DNA of 64,000 nucleotides. Source: Nostoc linckia z4. Its GTDB lineage: Bacteria > Cyanobacteriota > Cyanobacteriia > Cyanobacteriales > Nostocaceae. The DNA is taken from NCBI RefSeq assembly GCF_002608075.1, contig NZ_LAHA01000016.1, forward strand, positions 1-64,000. The letters run 5' to 3'. A model generated the notes under the pieces. It was not told the origin of the DNA. It saw only the letters and a program-made list of their open reading frames with translations, and made no database searches. A program made the position numbers and the translations under genes. Below, one piece after another: positions 8,381 through 17,414 of this stretch (position 1 is the stretch's first letter; every line of letters begins with the position of its first letter).

Positions 8381-8731
8381 GTGTTTAAAAGGGGTAAAAA
8401 GAAGGTGTTAAAGACACTTTTAGTGATTGCCGTTGGTTTTTTACCGTCCCTGTTTTCCCTGTGGGTAATCCGCAAAACACGATCGCGATCGCGTTTACGG
8501 ATGAGGCAAGCAGCCATGAATTTTCCCAGGATGCGACCAGGGGAAAACTTCACATCGCCGGAAGGCGATCGCTATTATTTAGAAGGGGTGGGCTACCTGA
8601 TTGGTGACATCAGCTGCAAGTTTAATGCCCGATCTGGCTACATTCGCTGTGCCGTGAATCCTGACGGGCCGTGTAACGGTTGTCGCCACTACGAGCCAAA
8701 AGAATTAACTGGTAATGAAAAAAAGGCGTAA
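8381..8731 (+). CDS. DUF6464 family protein with one N-terminal membrane helix
   Basis: A 116-residue protein read from a GTG at 8381; an internal ATG at 8501 would remove the membrane helix. Residues 8-28 (KVLKTLLVIAVGFLPSLFSL) are hydrophobic and followed by Arg-rich residues, so the C-terminus probably faces the cytoplasm by the positive-inside rule. The C-terminal part has four Cys in a pattern typical of this cyanobacterial family: LIGDISCKFNARSGYIRCAV and GPCNGCRHYE. These may bind a metal. No function is known. Two HIP1 sites lie inside the gene. Confidence 0.65.
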   Translation: MFKRGKKKVLKTLLVIAVGFLPSLFSLWVIRKTRSRSRLRMRQAAMNFPRMRPGENFTSPEGDRYYLEGVGYLIGDISCKFNARSGYIRCAVNPDGPCNGCRHYEPKELTGNEKKA

Positions 8732-9174
8732 ACTGTTGAGTGCGGACGGTTGACGGTTAACTGTTAACTGGAAATTACATCTGGTTTTCGGGATGGAATG
8801 AGTTTAAGCCCTAGTTGACAATAAACTTCTTAGCATATTCCCAGGTTTTACTAGGGAATGATAAAATCATGGGCTACTACAATAATTTGTATTTACAAAC
8901 ACTTTGAATATTTGTCTTTGTATGCTCAAATAAAAATGAGTCAGAATTCAGTAGGCAGGAGTAAAAAATTACAATTTATCACTAGTCTAGTATGATTTGT
9001 GCATTCATTTATTTAATGTTGCTTTAATTTTTGAACTCTTATGACCTCTGTTAGCGTAGCCCATTCTCGCTTCTAGATTCTGACAAAAATGATTTAATAT
9101 AATTCTTGCAAAAGATTCCAACTTTTTGTTTGAACTTTTGCAAATTTATCTGATAACTGCATGATTATTTAACC
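8732..9174. other. Intergenic leader of the amino acid transporter operon
   Basis: A stretch of 443 bp without a gene. It holds a short inverted/heptamer repeat (GGTTGACGGTTAACTGTTAACTGG, about 8748-8771), a TTTACAAACACTTT stretch near 8891 and AT-rich DNA up to the ATG. No GTA-N8-TAC (NtcA) site was found on inspection, which is worth noting for a nitrogen-compound transporter. No clear Shine-Dalgarno sequence precedes the ATG at 9175. Confidence 0.5.
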
Positions 9175-10437
9175 ATGAAAAAAACTTGTTTTGGAATAAC
9201 AGCATTATTATCAAGTTGTGCGTTTCTACTAACAGCCTGCGGTGGTGACACCACAACTGTGACCAATTCTCCAAATAATACTCCAAATAGTACTACGAAT
9301 AACACTGCAACTAACGCCACAGCAACCACGGGTACATTATCAGGTGCAATTCCCATTGGCATTGCCGTTGCTCAAACAAGTAATGTGGCATTATTGGGTC
9401 AAGAACAAGTGGCTGGAGTTAAAATTGCCGAGAAGTATTTTAATGCTAAAGGTGGTGTCAACGGCACTCCAATTAAATTAGTATTTCAAGATACTAGCGG
9501 TGATGAACCAGGAGCAATTAACGCAATTCAAACTTTAATTAATAAAGATAAAGTGATTGGGATTGTTGGCCCGACTTTATCACAGCAAGCCTTTAGCGCT
9601 GACCCCGTTGCCGAACGTGCCAAAGTACCAATTATTGGGCCATCAAATACAGCCAAAAATGTTCCTGAAATTGGTGATTATGTTGCCCGCGTTTCTGCAC
9701 CAGTTTCCGTGGTTGCTCCCAATTCGGTGAAAGCTGCACTCAAGCAAAATCCCCAAATTAAAAAAGTAGCAGTTTTCTATGCTCAAAATGATGCATTTAG
9801 CAAATCAGAAACGGAAATATTTCAACAAGCGGTGAAGGATGGCGGACTAGAATTAGTAACAGTCCAAAAGTTTCAAACTAGCGATACAGATTTTCAAAGC
9901 CAAGCTACCAATGCAATTAATCTTAAACCAGATTTGGTGATTATTTCTGGCTTAGCTGCTGATGGTGGTAACTTGGTGCGACAATTGCGAGAACTGGGTT
10001 ACAAAGGTTTAATTGTTGGTGGTAATGGTTTAAATACATCAAATCTCTTGCCAGTTTGTAAGGCGCTTTGTGATGGCGTATTAATTGCTCAAGCTTATAG
10101 TCCAGAACATCCAGGGGAAATAAACGCCGCATTTCGCAAAGCTTACATTGACGAATATAAAAAAGAACCACCCCAATTTAGCGCCCAAGCTTTTGCCGCA
10201 GTGCAAGTTTATGTGGAAGCTTTAAAATCTTTAGATAACAAGAGCAAAGTTAATAAATTACAACTACCAGAATTACGGACGCAATTAAATAAAGAAATAC
10301 TTGCTGGAAAATACAATACACCACTGGGTGAAATTGGTTTTACTCCCGTGGGTGAAGTTGTGCAAAAAGATTTTTATGTAGCCCAAATTAAGATGGAAAA
10401 AGATGGCAGTCAAGGTAAATTTACATTTTTGAAATAG
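9175..10437 (+). CDS. livK: ABC transporter periplasmic amino acid-binding lipoprotein (LivK/NatB-like)
   Basis: A 420-residue binding protein. The N-terminus (MKKTCFGITALLSSCAFLLTAC) is a lipoprotein signal with lipobox LTAC, so the mature protein starts at Cys22. A Thr/Asn-rich low-complexity linker (about 25-55) leads into a type I periplasmic-binding fold: PIGIAVAQTSNVALLGQE, YFNAKGGVNGTPIKLVFQD, VGPTLSQQAFSADPVAE and PIIGPSNTAKNVP. It would deliver neutral or branched-chain amino acids to the membrane components encoded downstream. The permease gene starts 7 bp after its stop, so they are co-transcribed. The sequence is closer to LivK/NatB than to the urea-binding UrtA, but the exact substrate cannot be read from it. 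The gene symbol names the role, not a proven orthologue. Confidence 0.85.
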   Translation: MKKTCFGITALLSSCAFLLTACGGDTTTVTNSPNNTPNSTTNNTATNATATTGTLSGAIPIGIAVAQTSNVALLGQEQVAGVKIAEKYFNAKGGVNGTPIKLVFQDTSGDEPGAINAIQTLINKDKVIGIVGPTLSQQAFSADPVAERAKVPIIGPSNTAKNVPEIGDYVARVSAPVSVVAPNSVKAALKQNPQIKKVAVFYAQNDAFSKSETEIFQQAVKDGGLELVTVQKFQTSDTDFQSQATNAINLKPDLVIISGLAADGGNLVRQLRELGYKGLIVGGNGLNTSNLLPVCKALCDGVLIAQAYSPEHPGEINAAFRKAYIDEYKKEPPQFSAQAFAAVQVYVEALKSLDNKSKVNKLQLPELRTQLNKEILAGKYNTPLGEIGFTPVGEVVQKDFYVAQIKMEKDGSQGKFTFLK

Positions 10438-10444
10438 TTGCTAC

Positions 10445-11395
10445 ATGGATATTAGTCTATTTTTGCAGCAATTATTAAACGGCCTGTCCATTGGCAGTGT
10501 CTATGCAATTTTTGCCCTGGGATATACCTTGGTTTATTCTATTTTGGGCATTATTAATTTAGCTCATGGGGCAATTTTTACCTTGGGTGCATATTTTACC
10601 TATGCACTCATGGGTGGTAACTTTGGGTTTAATGGCTTATTAGCAAATGCAGCCTTACCGATAAAATTACCATTTGCTATTGCTTTGATTTTAGGAAGTA
10701 CCTTGGCGGGATTAGTAGGGGTAATAATGGAACGAGTTGCTTTTCAACCTCTGCGCCGTCAAGGTTCCGATCCTTTGCTAACTGTTGTTTCCAGTTTGGG
10801 AGTAGCAGTGGTAATTGTGAATTTAATCCAGTATTTAGTAGGCGCAGAAAGTTACACTTACCCAGCAAATACCTATGGGAATTTACCACCTTCTATTAAC
10901 TTTGGTACTCAAGATAAAGAAATTCCCATTCGCACCGTTCAAATCGTAATTTTTGGTGTATCAGTAGGAATTGTGGCAATTCTCAGCTATTTTATCAATG
11001 GTACAAAACATGGTAAAGCAATGCAGGCGATCGCTGAAGATCCAATTACTGCGAGTTTGTTAGGAATAAATAGCGATCGCTTCATCATCTTAACATTCTT
11101 TATCAGCAGTTTCCTAGCAGGATTAGCAGGAACTTTAGTCGCTTCTAGTGTTAGTATTGCCGGGCCATATTTTGGTATTGCCTTTGGTTTGAGAGGTTTA
11201 GCAGTAATTGTCTTGGGTGGGTTGGGTAGCATTCCCGGCGCAGTTTTAGGAGGATTACTCATTGGATTAGTTGAAGCTTTCGTCCCAGCAGAATATTCCG
11301 GTTATAAAGATGCTGTAGCCTACGGAATATTATTTATCATGTTGTTAGTTAGACCCCAAGGTTTGCTAGGTCGTCGGTTTATTCAAAAAGTTTAA
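10445..11395 (+). CDS. livH: Branched-chain/neutral amino acid ABC transporter permease (LivH/NatC-NatD type)
   Basis: A 316-residue polytopic inner-membrane protein with about eight hydrophobic segments. It starts MDISLFLQQLLNGLSIGSVY and has the LivH hallmark ALGYTLVYSILGIINLAHGA (about 23-42). The cytoplasmic coupling loop is GKAMQAIAEDPITASLLGIN (about 195-214). The C-terminus LVRPQGLLGRR is typical. It forms the permease heterodimer with the LivM-like protein at 12226. It follows the binding-protein gene by 7 bp. The operon is then interrupted by a Uma2 gene before the second permease. Confidence 0.9.
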   Translation: MDISLFLQQLLNGLSIGSVYAIFALGYTLVYSILGIINLAHGAIFTLGAYFTYALMGGNFGFNGLLANAALPIKLPFAIALILGSTLAGLVGVIMERVAFQPLRRQGSDPLLTVVSSLGVAVVIVNLIQYLVGAESYTYPANTYGNLPPSINFGTQDKEIPIRTVQIVIFGVSVGIVAILSYFINGTKHGKAMQAIAEDPITASLLGINSDRFIILTFFISSFLAGLAGTLVASSVSIAGPYFGIAFGLRGLAVIVLGGLGSIPGAVLGGLLIGLVEAFVPAEYSGYKDAVAYGILFIMLLVRPQGLLGRRFIQKV

Positions 11396-11409
11396 ATAGA
11401 CGTAAGGCT

Positions 11410-12012
11410 ATGAAAACATACACCAAACAAAAGTTAACTTTTGATGATTTTTTAGAACAGTGTCCAGAGGAAGGTTTATATGAACTGGTGGATGGGGAAA
11501 TTGTAGAAGTGCGTGCAACTAGAAATCATGATGATGTCGCTGATTTTACATTATTTGGTTTCAATAATGAAATTAGACGACTCAATCTAAATTATGTAGT
11601 TAATAACACAGCAGTTTTGAGAACTCTAACTGCCAATGGCATAGAACAAGGGCGTAAGCCTGATGTCAGCGTCATAGATAAAGATGTATGGCGTTCAAAT
11701 CGTTCTGCTTATTCTGCACTTGAAGAACCCATCCAGTTAGCCATAGAAGTAACATCAACTAATTGGGAAGATGACTACATTGATAAATTAGATGAATATC
11801 AACGTTTAGGCATTAAAGAATATTGGATTGTAGATTATTTAGCAATTGGTTCAAGAGAGTATTTAGGAAATCCCAAAGTTCCCACTGTGTTTGTTTTTCT
11901 ACTAGATGCAGAGGGTAAATACCAACGCACAGACTTTAGAGGTTCAGAACGAATCGTGTCACAAACTTTTCCTGAACTAACGCTGACAGCAGAGCAAATA
12001 TTAACAGCTTAA
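11410..12012 (+). CDS. Uma2 family putative restriction-like endonuclease
   Basis: A 200-residue Uma2 (PD-(D/E)XK fold) protein. The sequence has the typical N-terminus DFLEQCPEEGLYELVDGEIVEV. The catalytic-type residues are Asp in KPDVSVID (about 94), Glu in QLAIEVTS (about 118) and Lys/Glu in KLDEYQRLGIKEYWIVD. Uma2 genes are amplified in cyanobacterial genomes, and their cellular role is unclear. It starts 14 bp after the livH-like gene and sits between the two permease genes, so it is probably read with the transporter operon. Its neighbours do not suggest a joint function; insertion into the operon is more likely. Confidence 0.85.
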   Translation: MKTYTKQKLTFDDFLEQCPEEGLYELVDGEIVEVRATRNHDDVADFTLFGFNNEIRRLNLNYVVNNTAVLRTLTANGIEQGRKPDVSVIDKDVWRSNRSAYSALEEPIQLAIEVTSTNWEDDYIDKLDEYQRLGIKEYWIVDYLAIGSREYLGNPKVPTVFVFLLDAEGKYQRTDFRGSERIVSQTFPELTLTAEQILTA

Positions 12013-12014
12013 AG

Positions 12015-12210
<196 letters not shown>

Positions 12211-12225
12211 ACAAAATATTTTACA

Positions 12226-13188
12226 ATGTCTGAATTTTTTTCTACTTATGAATCACCGATAGTCTACATGGTATTGGAGGCTTTATTAGGATTATCGCTT
12301 TATTTACCACTCATGGCTGGACAATTATCTTTAGCTAGTCCGGGATTTTATGCTTTAGGTGGATATATTGCAGCCATTTTATCTACAAAGGTTTTTCCAT
12401 ATAGTAATAATTTATTTCCAATTCCATTTCTTTTATTGGAAATGGTAATTGCTGGTTTAGTTTCTGGTATATTGGCTGTATTAGTGGGAATTCCGGCATT
12501 GCGATTGCGGGGAATTTATTTAGCGATCGCCACTATCGCCTTTGTAGAAGTATTGCGAGTTGTATCCTTAAATTTAGATATTACAGGCGGGGCTGTAGGA
12601 ATTTTTGGTATTCCTCAACCATTTCAAAGCCAACTTGAATATTTAAAAATTGCTCTACCATTACTATTAATTAGTATGGTATTATTTTATCGTTTAGAAC
12701 GCATTCGTACAGGTAGAGCATTCATCGCCATTCGCGAAGATGAATTAGCTGCTAGTGCAATGGGAATTAACCCCACTTACTACAAAGTTTTGGCTTTTAC
12801 TCTGGGAGCCATTCTCGCGGGTATTGTGGGTGTAATTACCGCTCATTTTCTCAATACCTGGAACGCCCGACAAGGTACTTTTGATGCCAGTATTACCTAT
12901 TTAACCATTGTATTAATTGGTGGTTCAAGAACTTTTTTAGGTTCGGTGGTAGGTGCGATCGTATTGAAAGTTTTATTAGAAATTATTTTGCGGAGAATAG
13001 CTGATATAGGGGGATTGCCTATTTGGTTAGCTCAATTTTTGCGCGATGGTAGATTGATGATTTTTGGTTGCTTAATTGTCTTAGGAACTATCTTTTTTCC
13101 TCAAGGATTTGTGACTCCAGATATTTTAAAAAAATCTAAAAAGCAATTACTAAAATTATTTTTTAATACATCAAAACAAACAAATTAA
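12226..13188 (+). CDS. livM: Branched-chain/neutral amino acid ABC transporter permease (LivM/NatD type)
   Basis: A 320-residue polytopic membrane protein. It has the LivM-type motifs LPLMAGQLSLASPGFYALGGY (start of the first core helices), GIPALRLRGIYLAIATIAFVE (about 87-107) and the coupling loop GRAFIAIREDELAASAMGIN (about 163-182). The motif YLTIVLIGGSRTFLGSVVGA follows. It pairs with the LivH-like permease. The GMC oxidoreductase gene starts 4 bp after its stop. The start codon follows directly on the heptamer tract with no recognisable ribosome-binding site. Confidence 0.9.
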   Translation: MSEFFSTYESPIVYMVLEALLGLSLYLPLMAGQLSLASPGFYALGGYIAAILSTKVFPYSNNLFPIPFLLLEMVIAGLVSGILAVLVGIPALRLRGIYLAIATIAFVEVLRVVSLNLDITGGAVGIFGIPQPFQSQLEYLKIALPLLLISMVLFYRLERIRTGRAFIAIREDELAASAMGINPTYYKVLAFTLGAILAGIVGVITAHFLNTWNARQGTFDASITYLTIVLIGGSRTFLGSVVGAIVLKVLLEIILRRIADIGGLPIWLAQFLRDGRLMIFGCLIVLGTIFFPQGFVTPDILKKSKKQLLKLFFNTSKQTN

Positions 13189-13192
13189 TTAG

Positions 13193-14719
13193 ATGAAGAC
13201 TAAATATAATTATGTTGTAATTGGTGCGGGTTCGGCTGGTTGTGTCGTTGCTAACCGATTGACAGAAGATGCCCAAACTACTGTGTTGTTACTGGAAGCC
13301 GGAAATCCGCCGAATTTACCAGAACACGAAATTCCTCTAGGCTGGCCACAACTTTGGGGTACAGACGCGGACTGGGCATATTCTACAGAAGAAGAACCCT
13401 ATATTTATAATCGTAAAATCTATTGTCCGCGCGGGAAAGTTTTGGGCGGCAGCAGTGCGATCAACGCCATGATTTATATTCGAGGCAATCGGTATGATTA
13501 CGATCGCTGGGAAAAGTTAGGCAATGTTGGTTGGAGTTATGAAGATGTGTTGCCGTATTTCAAAAAATCTGAAAATCAACAGCGAGGAGCATGTGAATTT
13601 CACGGAGTTGATGGATTTTTGAGTGTCACAGACCTCATAGCGAAGAGCATCGTCTCACAAAAATTTGTGGAAGCCTCTGTTGAATTGGGTTATGGACACA
13701 ATCCAGATTTCAATGGCCCACAACAGCACGGAGCCGGATTTTATCAGTTAACAATTAAAGATGGCAAGCGCCATAGTACAGCAACCGCGTTTCTACAACC
13801 GATTTTGCACCGTCCCAACTTAACCGTTACCACTGGTGCATTAGTTACTAGGTTATTGTTTGAGGGAACGCAAACCGTAGGGGTAGAATACATCCATCAG
13901 GGAACGATACACCAAGTTTGGGTAGAACAGGAAGTGATTTTAAGCGCTGGCGCTATTGATTCACCAAAGCTGTTGATGCTCTCTGGGATTGGTAAGGCAG
14001 AACATCTCAAGACCTTGGACATTCCTGTGGTTGTTGATTTACCTGGTGTGGGTGAAAATCTCCACGATCACCTCTTAGTAGGCGTTGCACACGAAGCAAC
14101 CCAGGATATTCAACCCGCCCTCACCTCTAATATTGCTGAAGTTGGATCGTTTGTACATAGTGAAGGTCGTTTAGATGCTCCGCCAGATTTACAGTTTTTC
14201 TGTGCCCCTGTTTTGTGGACACATCCTGCTTATGCGCGTTCTGTGTCGGGATTTACCGCTACAGCTTGTATAACTAATCCCGAAAGCCGTGGTAGTCTTA
14301 GCCTGCGTTCTGGTTCACCCAAAGATCCACCGATAATTCGGATGAACTATTTGCAAAGTGAATCTGATTGTCAAACGCTCCTCACAGGAATCAAAATTTG
14401 TCGGCAAATATTCCAATCAAGTGTATTTGACGAATTACGAAAAGAGGAAGCAGCACCTGGTATTGATAATAAAACTGATGAAGGACTTCTAGCTTATATC
14501 CGGGAAACCTGCGACAGTGTGTACCATCCAGTGGGCACTTGTAAAATGGGAACTGACCGAGATTCAGTGGTCGATCCGGAACTAAAAGTGTATGGTGTTG
14601 CAGGCTTGCGTGTAGTAGATGCATCAATTATGCCAAAAATTACTACGGGAAATACTAATGCACCAACCATCATGATTGGTGAAAAAGCAGCCGATTTGAT
14701 TAAAGCTGTGGCGCAATGA
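13193..14719 (+). CDS. GMC family FAD-dependent oxidoreductase (choline dehydrogenase-like)
   Basis: A 508-residue flavoprotein. The N-terminal dinucleotide fold has VVIGAGSAGCVVANRL (about 8-23), followed by the GMC signature GKVLGGSSAINAMIYIRGN (about 81-99). The second GMC signature, GAIDSPKLLMLSGIG, is about 253-267. At the C-terminus the active-site His lies in YHPVGTCKMG and the Asn in TTGNTNAPTIM, so both catalytic residues are present. GMC enzymes oxidise alcohols; the substrate is not predictable here. The gene lies 4 bp after the livM-like gene and its TGA overlaps the ATG of the ATPase gene (ATGA). It is therefore translationally coupled within the transporter operon and may act on an imported compound. 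Confidence 0.9.
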   Translation: MKTKYNYVVIGAGSAGCVVANRLTEDAQTTVLLLEAGNPPNLPEHEIPLGWPQLWGTDADWAYSTEEEPYIYNRKIYCPRGKVLGGSSAINAMIYIRGNRYDYDRWEKLGNVGWSYEDVLPYFKKSENQQRGACEFHGVDGFLSVTDLIAKSIVSQKFVEASVELGYGHNPDFNGPQQHGAGFYQLTIKDGKRHSTATAFLQPILHRPNLTVTTGALVTRLLFEGTQTVGVEYIHQGTIHQVWVEQEVILSAGAIDSPKLLMLSGIGKAEHLKTLDIPVVVDLPGVGENLHDHLLVGVAHEATQDIQPALTSNIAEVGSFVHSEGRLDAPPDLQFFCAPVLWTHPAYARSVSGFTATACITNPESRGSLSLRSGSPKDPPIIRMNYLQSESDCQTLLTGIKICRQIFQSSVFDELRKEEAAPGIDNKTDEGLLAYIRETCDSVYHPVGTCKMGTDRDSVVDPELKVYGVAGLRVVDASIMPKITTGNTNAPTIMIGEKAADLIKAVAQ

Positions 14720-15486
14720 CAAACAACATTATTTTAGAAGCCAAATCACTGACTCGCCGCTTTGGGGGTTTAGTGGCGGTGAATAATGTATCTTTTACAG
14801 TCAATCAACATGAAATTTTTGGATTGATTGGCCCTAACGGTGCTGGGAAAACAACACTGTTTAATTTGATTACAGCTTTTATTCCCCTTTCTAGTGGAGA
14901 ATTACGCTATCAAGGTGCTAATATTTCCCAACTACGCCCGCATCAAATTGCAGGTTTAGGTATTGCTCGGACTTTTCAAAATATTCGCTTATTTGGGGAA
15001 TTATCAGCCTTAGAAAATATAATAATTGCCCGACATTTGGATAATAAAAGTAATGTATTAACAGGAGTTTTCGGATTACCACAAGCGCGTCGGGAAGAGA
15101 AAAAAAGTAGGCAAAAAGCTTTACAATTATTGGAGATGGTGGGCTTGAGCGATCGCGCCGAAGAAAAAGCGAAAAACCTCGCCTATGGTGACCAGCGCCG
15201 CTTAGAAATTGCCCGTTCTCTAGCCCTAAAACCGCAAATTTTACTTCTCGATGAACCAGCTGCGGGAATGAACCCCTATGAAAAACAGCAACTAAGTGAG
15301 TTTATCCGCAGCCTGCGAGAACAGTTTAGTTTAACAATTGTGCTGATTGAACATCACGTACCATTAGTAATGGGTTTGTGCGATCGCATTGCGGTTTTAG
15401 ATTTTGGACAATTGATTGCTTTGGGCGAACCAGCTGTAGTTAGAAATGACCCGGCTGTAATTGAAGCTTATTTGGGTAATGAGTAA
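14716..15486 (+). CDS. livG: ABC transporter ATPase (LivG/NatA type)
   Basis: A 256-residue ATP-binding subunit. Walker A is GPNGAGKTT (about 38-46). The long LivG-specific insert after IARTFQNIRLFGELSALEN contains the charged QARREEKKSRQKAL stretch. The signature helix is AYGDQRRLEIARSLA, Walker B ILLLDEPAAGMNP, and the switch His lies in IVLIEHHVPLVMGLC. It overlaps the GMC gene by 4 bp. The second ATPase gene (16654) is separated from it by a convergent antisense gene and a MITE-like element. Confidence 0.92.
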   Translation: MTNNIILEAKSLTRRFGGLVAVNNVSFTVNQHEIFGLIGPNGAGKTTLFNLITAFIPLSSGELRYQGANISQLRPHQIAGLGIARTFQNIRLFGELSALENIIIARHLDNKSNVLTGVFGLPQARREEKKSRQKALQLLEMVGLSDRAEEKAKNLAYGDQRRLEIARSLALKPQILLLDEPAAGMNPYEKQQLSEFIRSLREQFSLTIVLIEHHVPLVMGLCDRIAVLDFGQLIALGEPAVVRNDPAVIEAYLGNE

Positions 15487-15495
15487 CTGGGAAAT

Positions 15496-16479
15496 TTAAG
15501 CAGACAAAGCCGTGATAAATTCTTCTAAAGAATTTACTGCGATCGCACTATCCATTAAACTTTCTAATTTTTCCACACTCTCGCCCTCAAGCCTTGCTTC
15601 TAGTTCTTGAGGAATTTCGCCAAAGCGTTGTTGCAATACTCGGATTAACTGCCGTTTTACACCTTGCTGGAGTCCTTGCTGGAGTCCTTGCTGGAGTCCT
15701 TGCTGGAGTCCTTCAGTTAAAATTTCTTGATACCAAGGCGATTCTCGCAATATTGCCATATCCCACCTCATGATTTGTTGCACTAAAGGTGTGTCTAACA
15801 CAAAGCTAGCAAAAAATGCCAGCAATGATTCTAATTGATCTAACTGTGCATCTGCTCGCAATATTTGTAATGCCCGTTGCACTACTGATGCTTCTGCGCC
15901 TCCTCGCAGAATGGGCACAAATGGTAACAACGACGGTAAAGGTTGCCCAAAAACTATTTCTGCGTCCACTTCCCACAAATTAATTACGCGATAATCTTGA
16001 ATAGCACGTAATCCCAAAAATTCCTGCTCGTAACTACTGACAATAGTTAAGCTGGATGGAGGCGGTAAAATGTTGACGAGTACTGGGTAAATTGGCAGTC
16101 GATAGCGTTCATGTGCCAAGGCAGCATAGGCTCTCATACGTAATGGCATATGTGCTGTATAACGCAACTGTAGTTCATTTAATACCAGAAAATCTCCGTG
16201 AGTAGGACTGTATGCTTTCACCAAAACATCTGTTTCGCGGCTAATCCATTGAAACTCCGAACCAAGAATTTCTTTTGCCACGACTTCAGGACGCTGTGTT
16301 ACCCACTGCACCCATGCATCGGGAGCTAAATTAATTAATCGCTTACCACCAATATCTGCTACTTTTGCCACAGGACACTCGATATCGTTATCAATAGACT
16401 TCTTGCAGAATTTGGGAAAAGGGGAAGGGGAAAGATTTGGTATTTTCCCTTTCCCCTTTAACCTTTTCCCTTTGACCAC
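15496..16479 (-). CDS. Rpn/PD-(D/E)XK nuclease-like protein, antisense within the transporter operon
   Basis: Up to 327 residues. The core APDAWVQWVTQRPEV, then ETDVLVKAYSPTHGDFLVLNELQLR (about 82-106), shows the spaced Asp and E-x-Q of the cyanobacterial Rpn-type PD-(D/E)XK family. The helical C-terminus carries four consecutive QGLQ-type repeats (about 262-277), typical of this family and prone to slippage. Residues 1-28 (from ATG 16479) are encoded by a MITE-like element; a GTG at 16371 gives a start outside it and may be the original one. The gene ends 9 bp from the livG-like stop on the other strand and separates it from the livF-like gene. The family is linked to recombination-promoting nucleases, but this protein's activity is untested. 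Confidence 0.75.
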   Translation of the reverse strand: MVKGKRLKGKGKIPNLSPSPFPKFCKKSIDNDIECPVAKVADIGGKRLINLAPDAWVQWVTQRPEVVAKEILGSEFQWISRETDVLVKAYSPTHGDFLVLNELQLRYTAHMPLRMRAYAALAHERYRLPIYPVLVNILPPPSSLTIVSSYEQEFLGLRAIQDYRVINLWEVDAEIVFGQPLPSLLPFVPILRGGAEASVVQRALQILRADAQLDQLESLLAFFASFVLDTPLVQQIMRWDMAILRESPWYQEILTEGLQQGLQQGLQQGLQQGVKRQLIRVLQQRFGEIPQELEARLEGESVEKLESLMDSAIAVNSLEEFITALSA

Positions 16480-16512
16480 AAGAGTGCAAAAACCACTTTT
16501 GCTAGAGGTCTA
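16395..16512. mobile_element. MITE-like element, family 1 (copy 1)
   Basis: A 118-bp element bounded by TAGACTTCTTGCA and GCTAGAGGTCTA, with a purine-rich GGGAAAAGGGG half and its pyrimidine complement inside. Closely similar elements are at 24229-24372, 24467-24591 and 51033-51143. No target duplication longer than TA is visible. This copy overlaps the 5' end of the Rpn-like gene and provides its upstream ATG. Confidence 0.75.
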
Positions 16513-16653
16513 ATAATTAATGCTACACCACAAAGATAGCAGTATTTCCGCGTTGATTTTTAGAGTGAACTAATTCTACTGTTTTAGGAAACGTATTATT
16601 GATGTATGTTAGGTGGTGTGCCAAGATTAAATATTTATAGATATTAACTGCCG

Positions 16654-17385
16654 ATGAACGCTGATACTAGACCAAATTACACTATTTTGGAAATTCAAGA
16701 ACTTGATGTAAATTATGGCGGTATTCAAGCTCTGAAAAAAATTAATTTAATTATTAAAAAAGGCGAGGTAGTTACTTTAATTGGTGCTAATGGTGCTGGT
16801 AAAACTACTACACTCAGGGCTATATCTAAAATAGTGAATCCTCAAAGTGGTGCAATTCTCTATGATGGGCGAAATATTACCCGCCGCCAAGCTCATGAAG
16901 TGGTGCAACTTGGTCTTGCTCATTGTCCAGAGGGGCGGAGAGTATTAGCACGGCAAACAGTATTGGATAATTTATTTTTGGGTGCTTATATTCGCTCCAA
17001 TCAAGCAGAAATTAAAGAAGATATTGGCCGGCAATTTGAGCTATTTCCACGTTTATCACAAAGACGCAATCAACTAGCAGGAACCTTGAGCGGTGGAGAG
17101 CAACAAATGTTAGCGATCGCCCGTGCTTTAATGAGTAGACCAAAGCTATTACTTTTAGATGAACCTAGCTTAGGTTTAGCGCCGGCCATTGTCCGGGAAA
17201 TTTTCTCAATTATTGAAAATCTGCGGGCTACTGGTGTGACTATTTTGTTAGTTGAACAAAACGCTAACCTTGCACTACAAATTGCGGATAGAGGGTATGT
17301 TTTAGAAGCTGGTTCTATTACTTTAACAGGTGCAGCATCAGAATTAATTAGTGATGAACGAGTGAAAAAAGCTTATTTAGGATAA
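16654..17385 (+). CDS. livF: ABC transporter ATPase (LivF/NatE type)
   Basis: A 243-residue ATP-binding subunit. It has Walker A GANGAGKTT (about 47-55), the LivF-type PEGRRVLARQTVLDNL segment, signature LSGGEQQMLAIARAL, Walker B LLLLDEPSLGLAP and switch His region replaced by VEQNANLALQIADRGY, as in this family (Gln-Asn rather than His). It completes the five-component transporter with the proteins at 9175, 10445, 12226 and 14716. Being 1.2 kb from the livG-like gene, it needs either long read-through or its own promoter in the AT-rich 16513-16653 stretch. Confidence 0.92.
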   Translation: MNADTRPNYTILEIQELDVNYGGIQALKKINLIIKKGEVVTLIGANGAGKTTTLRAISKIVNPQSGAILYDGRNITRRQAHEVVQLGLAHCPEGRRVLARQTVLDNLFLGAYIRSNQAEIKEDIGRQFELFPRLSQRRNQLAGTLSGGEQQMLAIARALMSRPKLLLLDEPSLGLAPAIVREIFSIIENLRATGVTILLVEQNANLALQIADRGYVLEAGSITLTGAASELISDERVKKAYLG

Positions 17386-17414
17386 TTAAATTAAAACCTT
17401 TAAGATATAAACAC

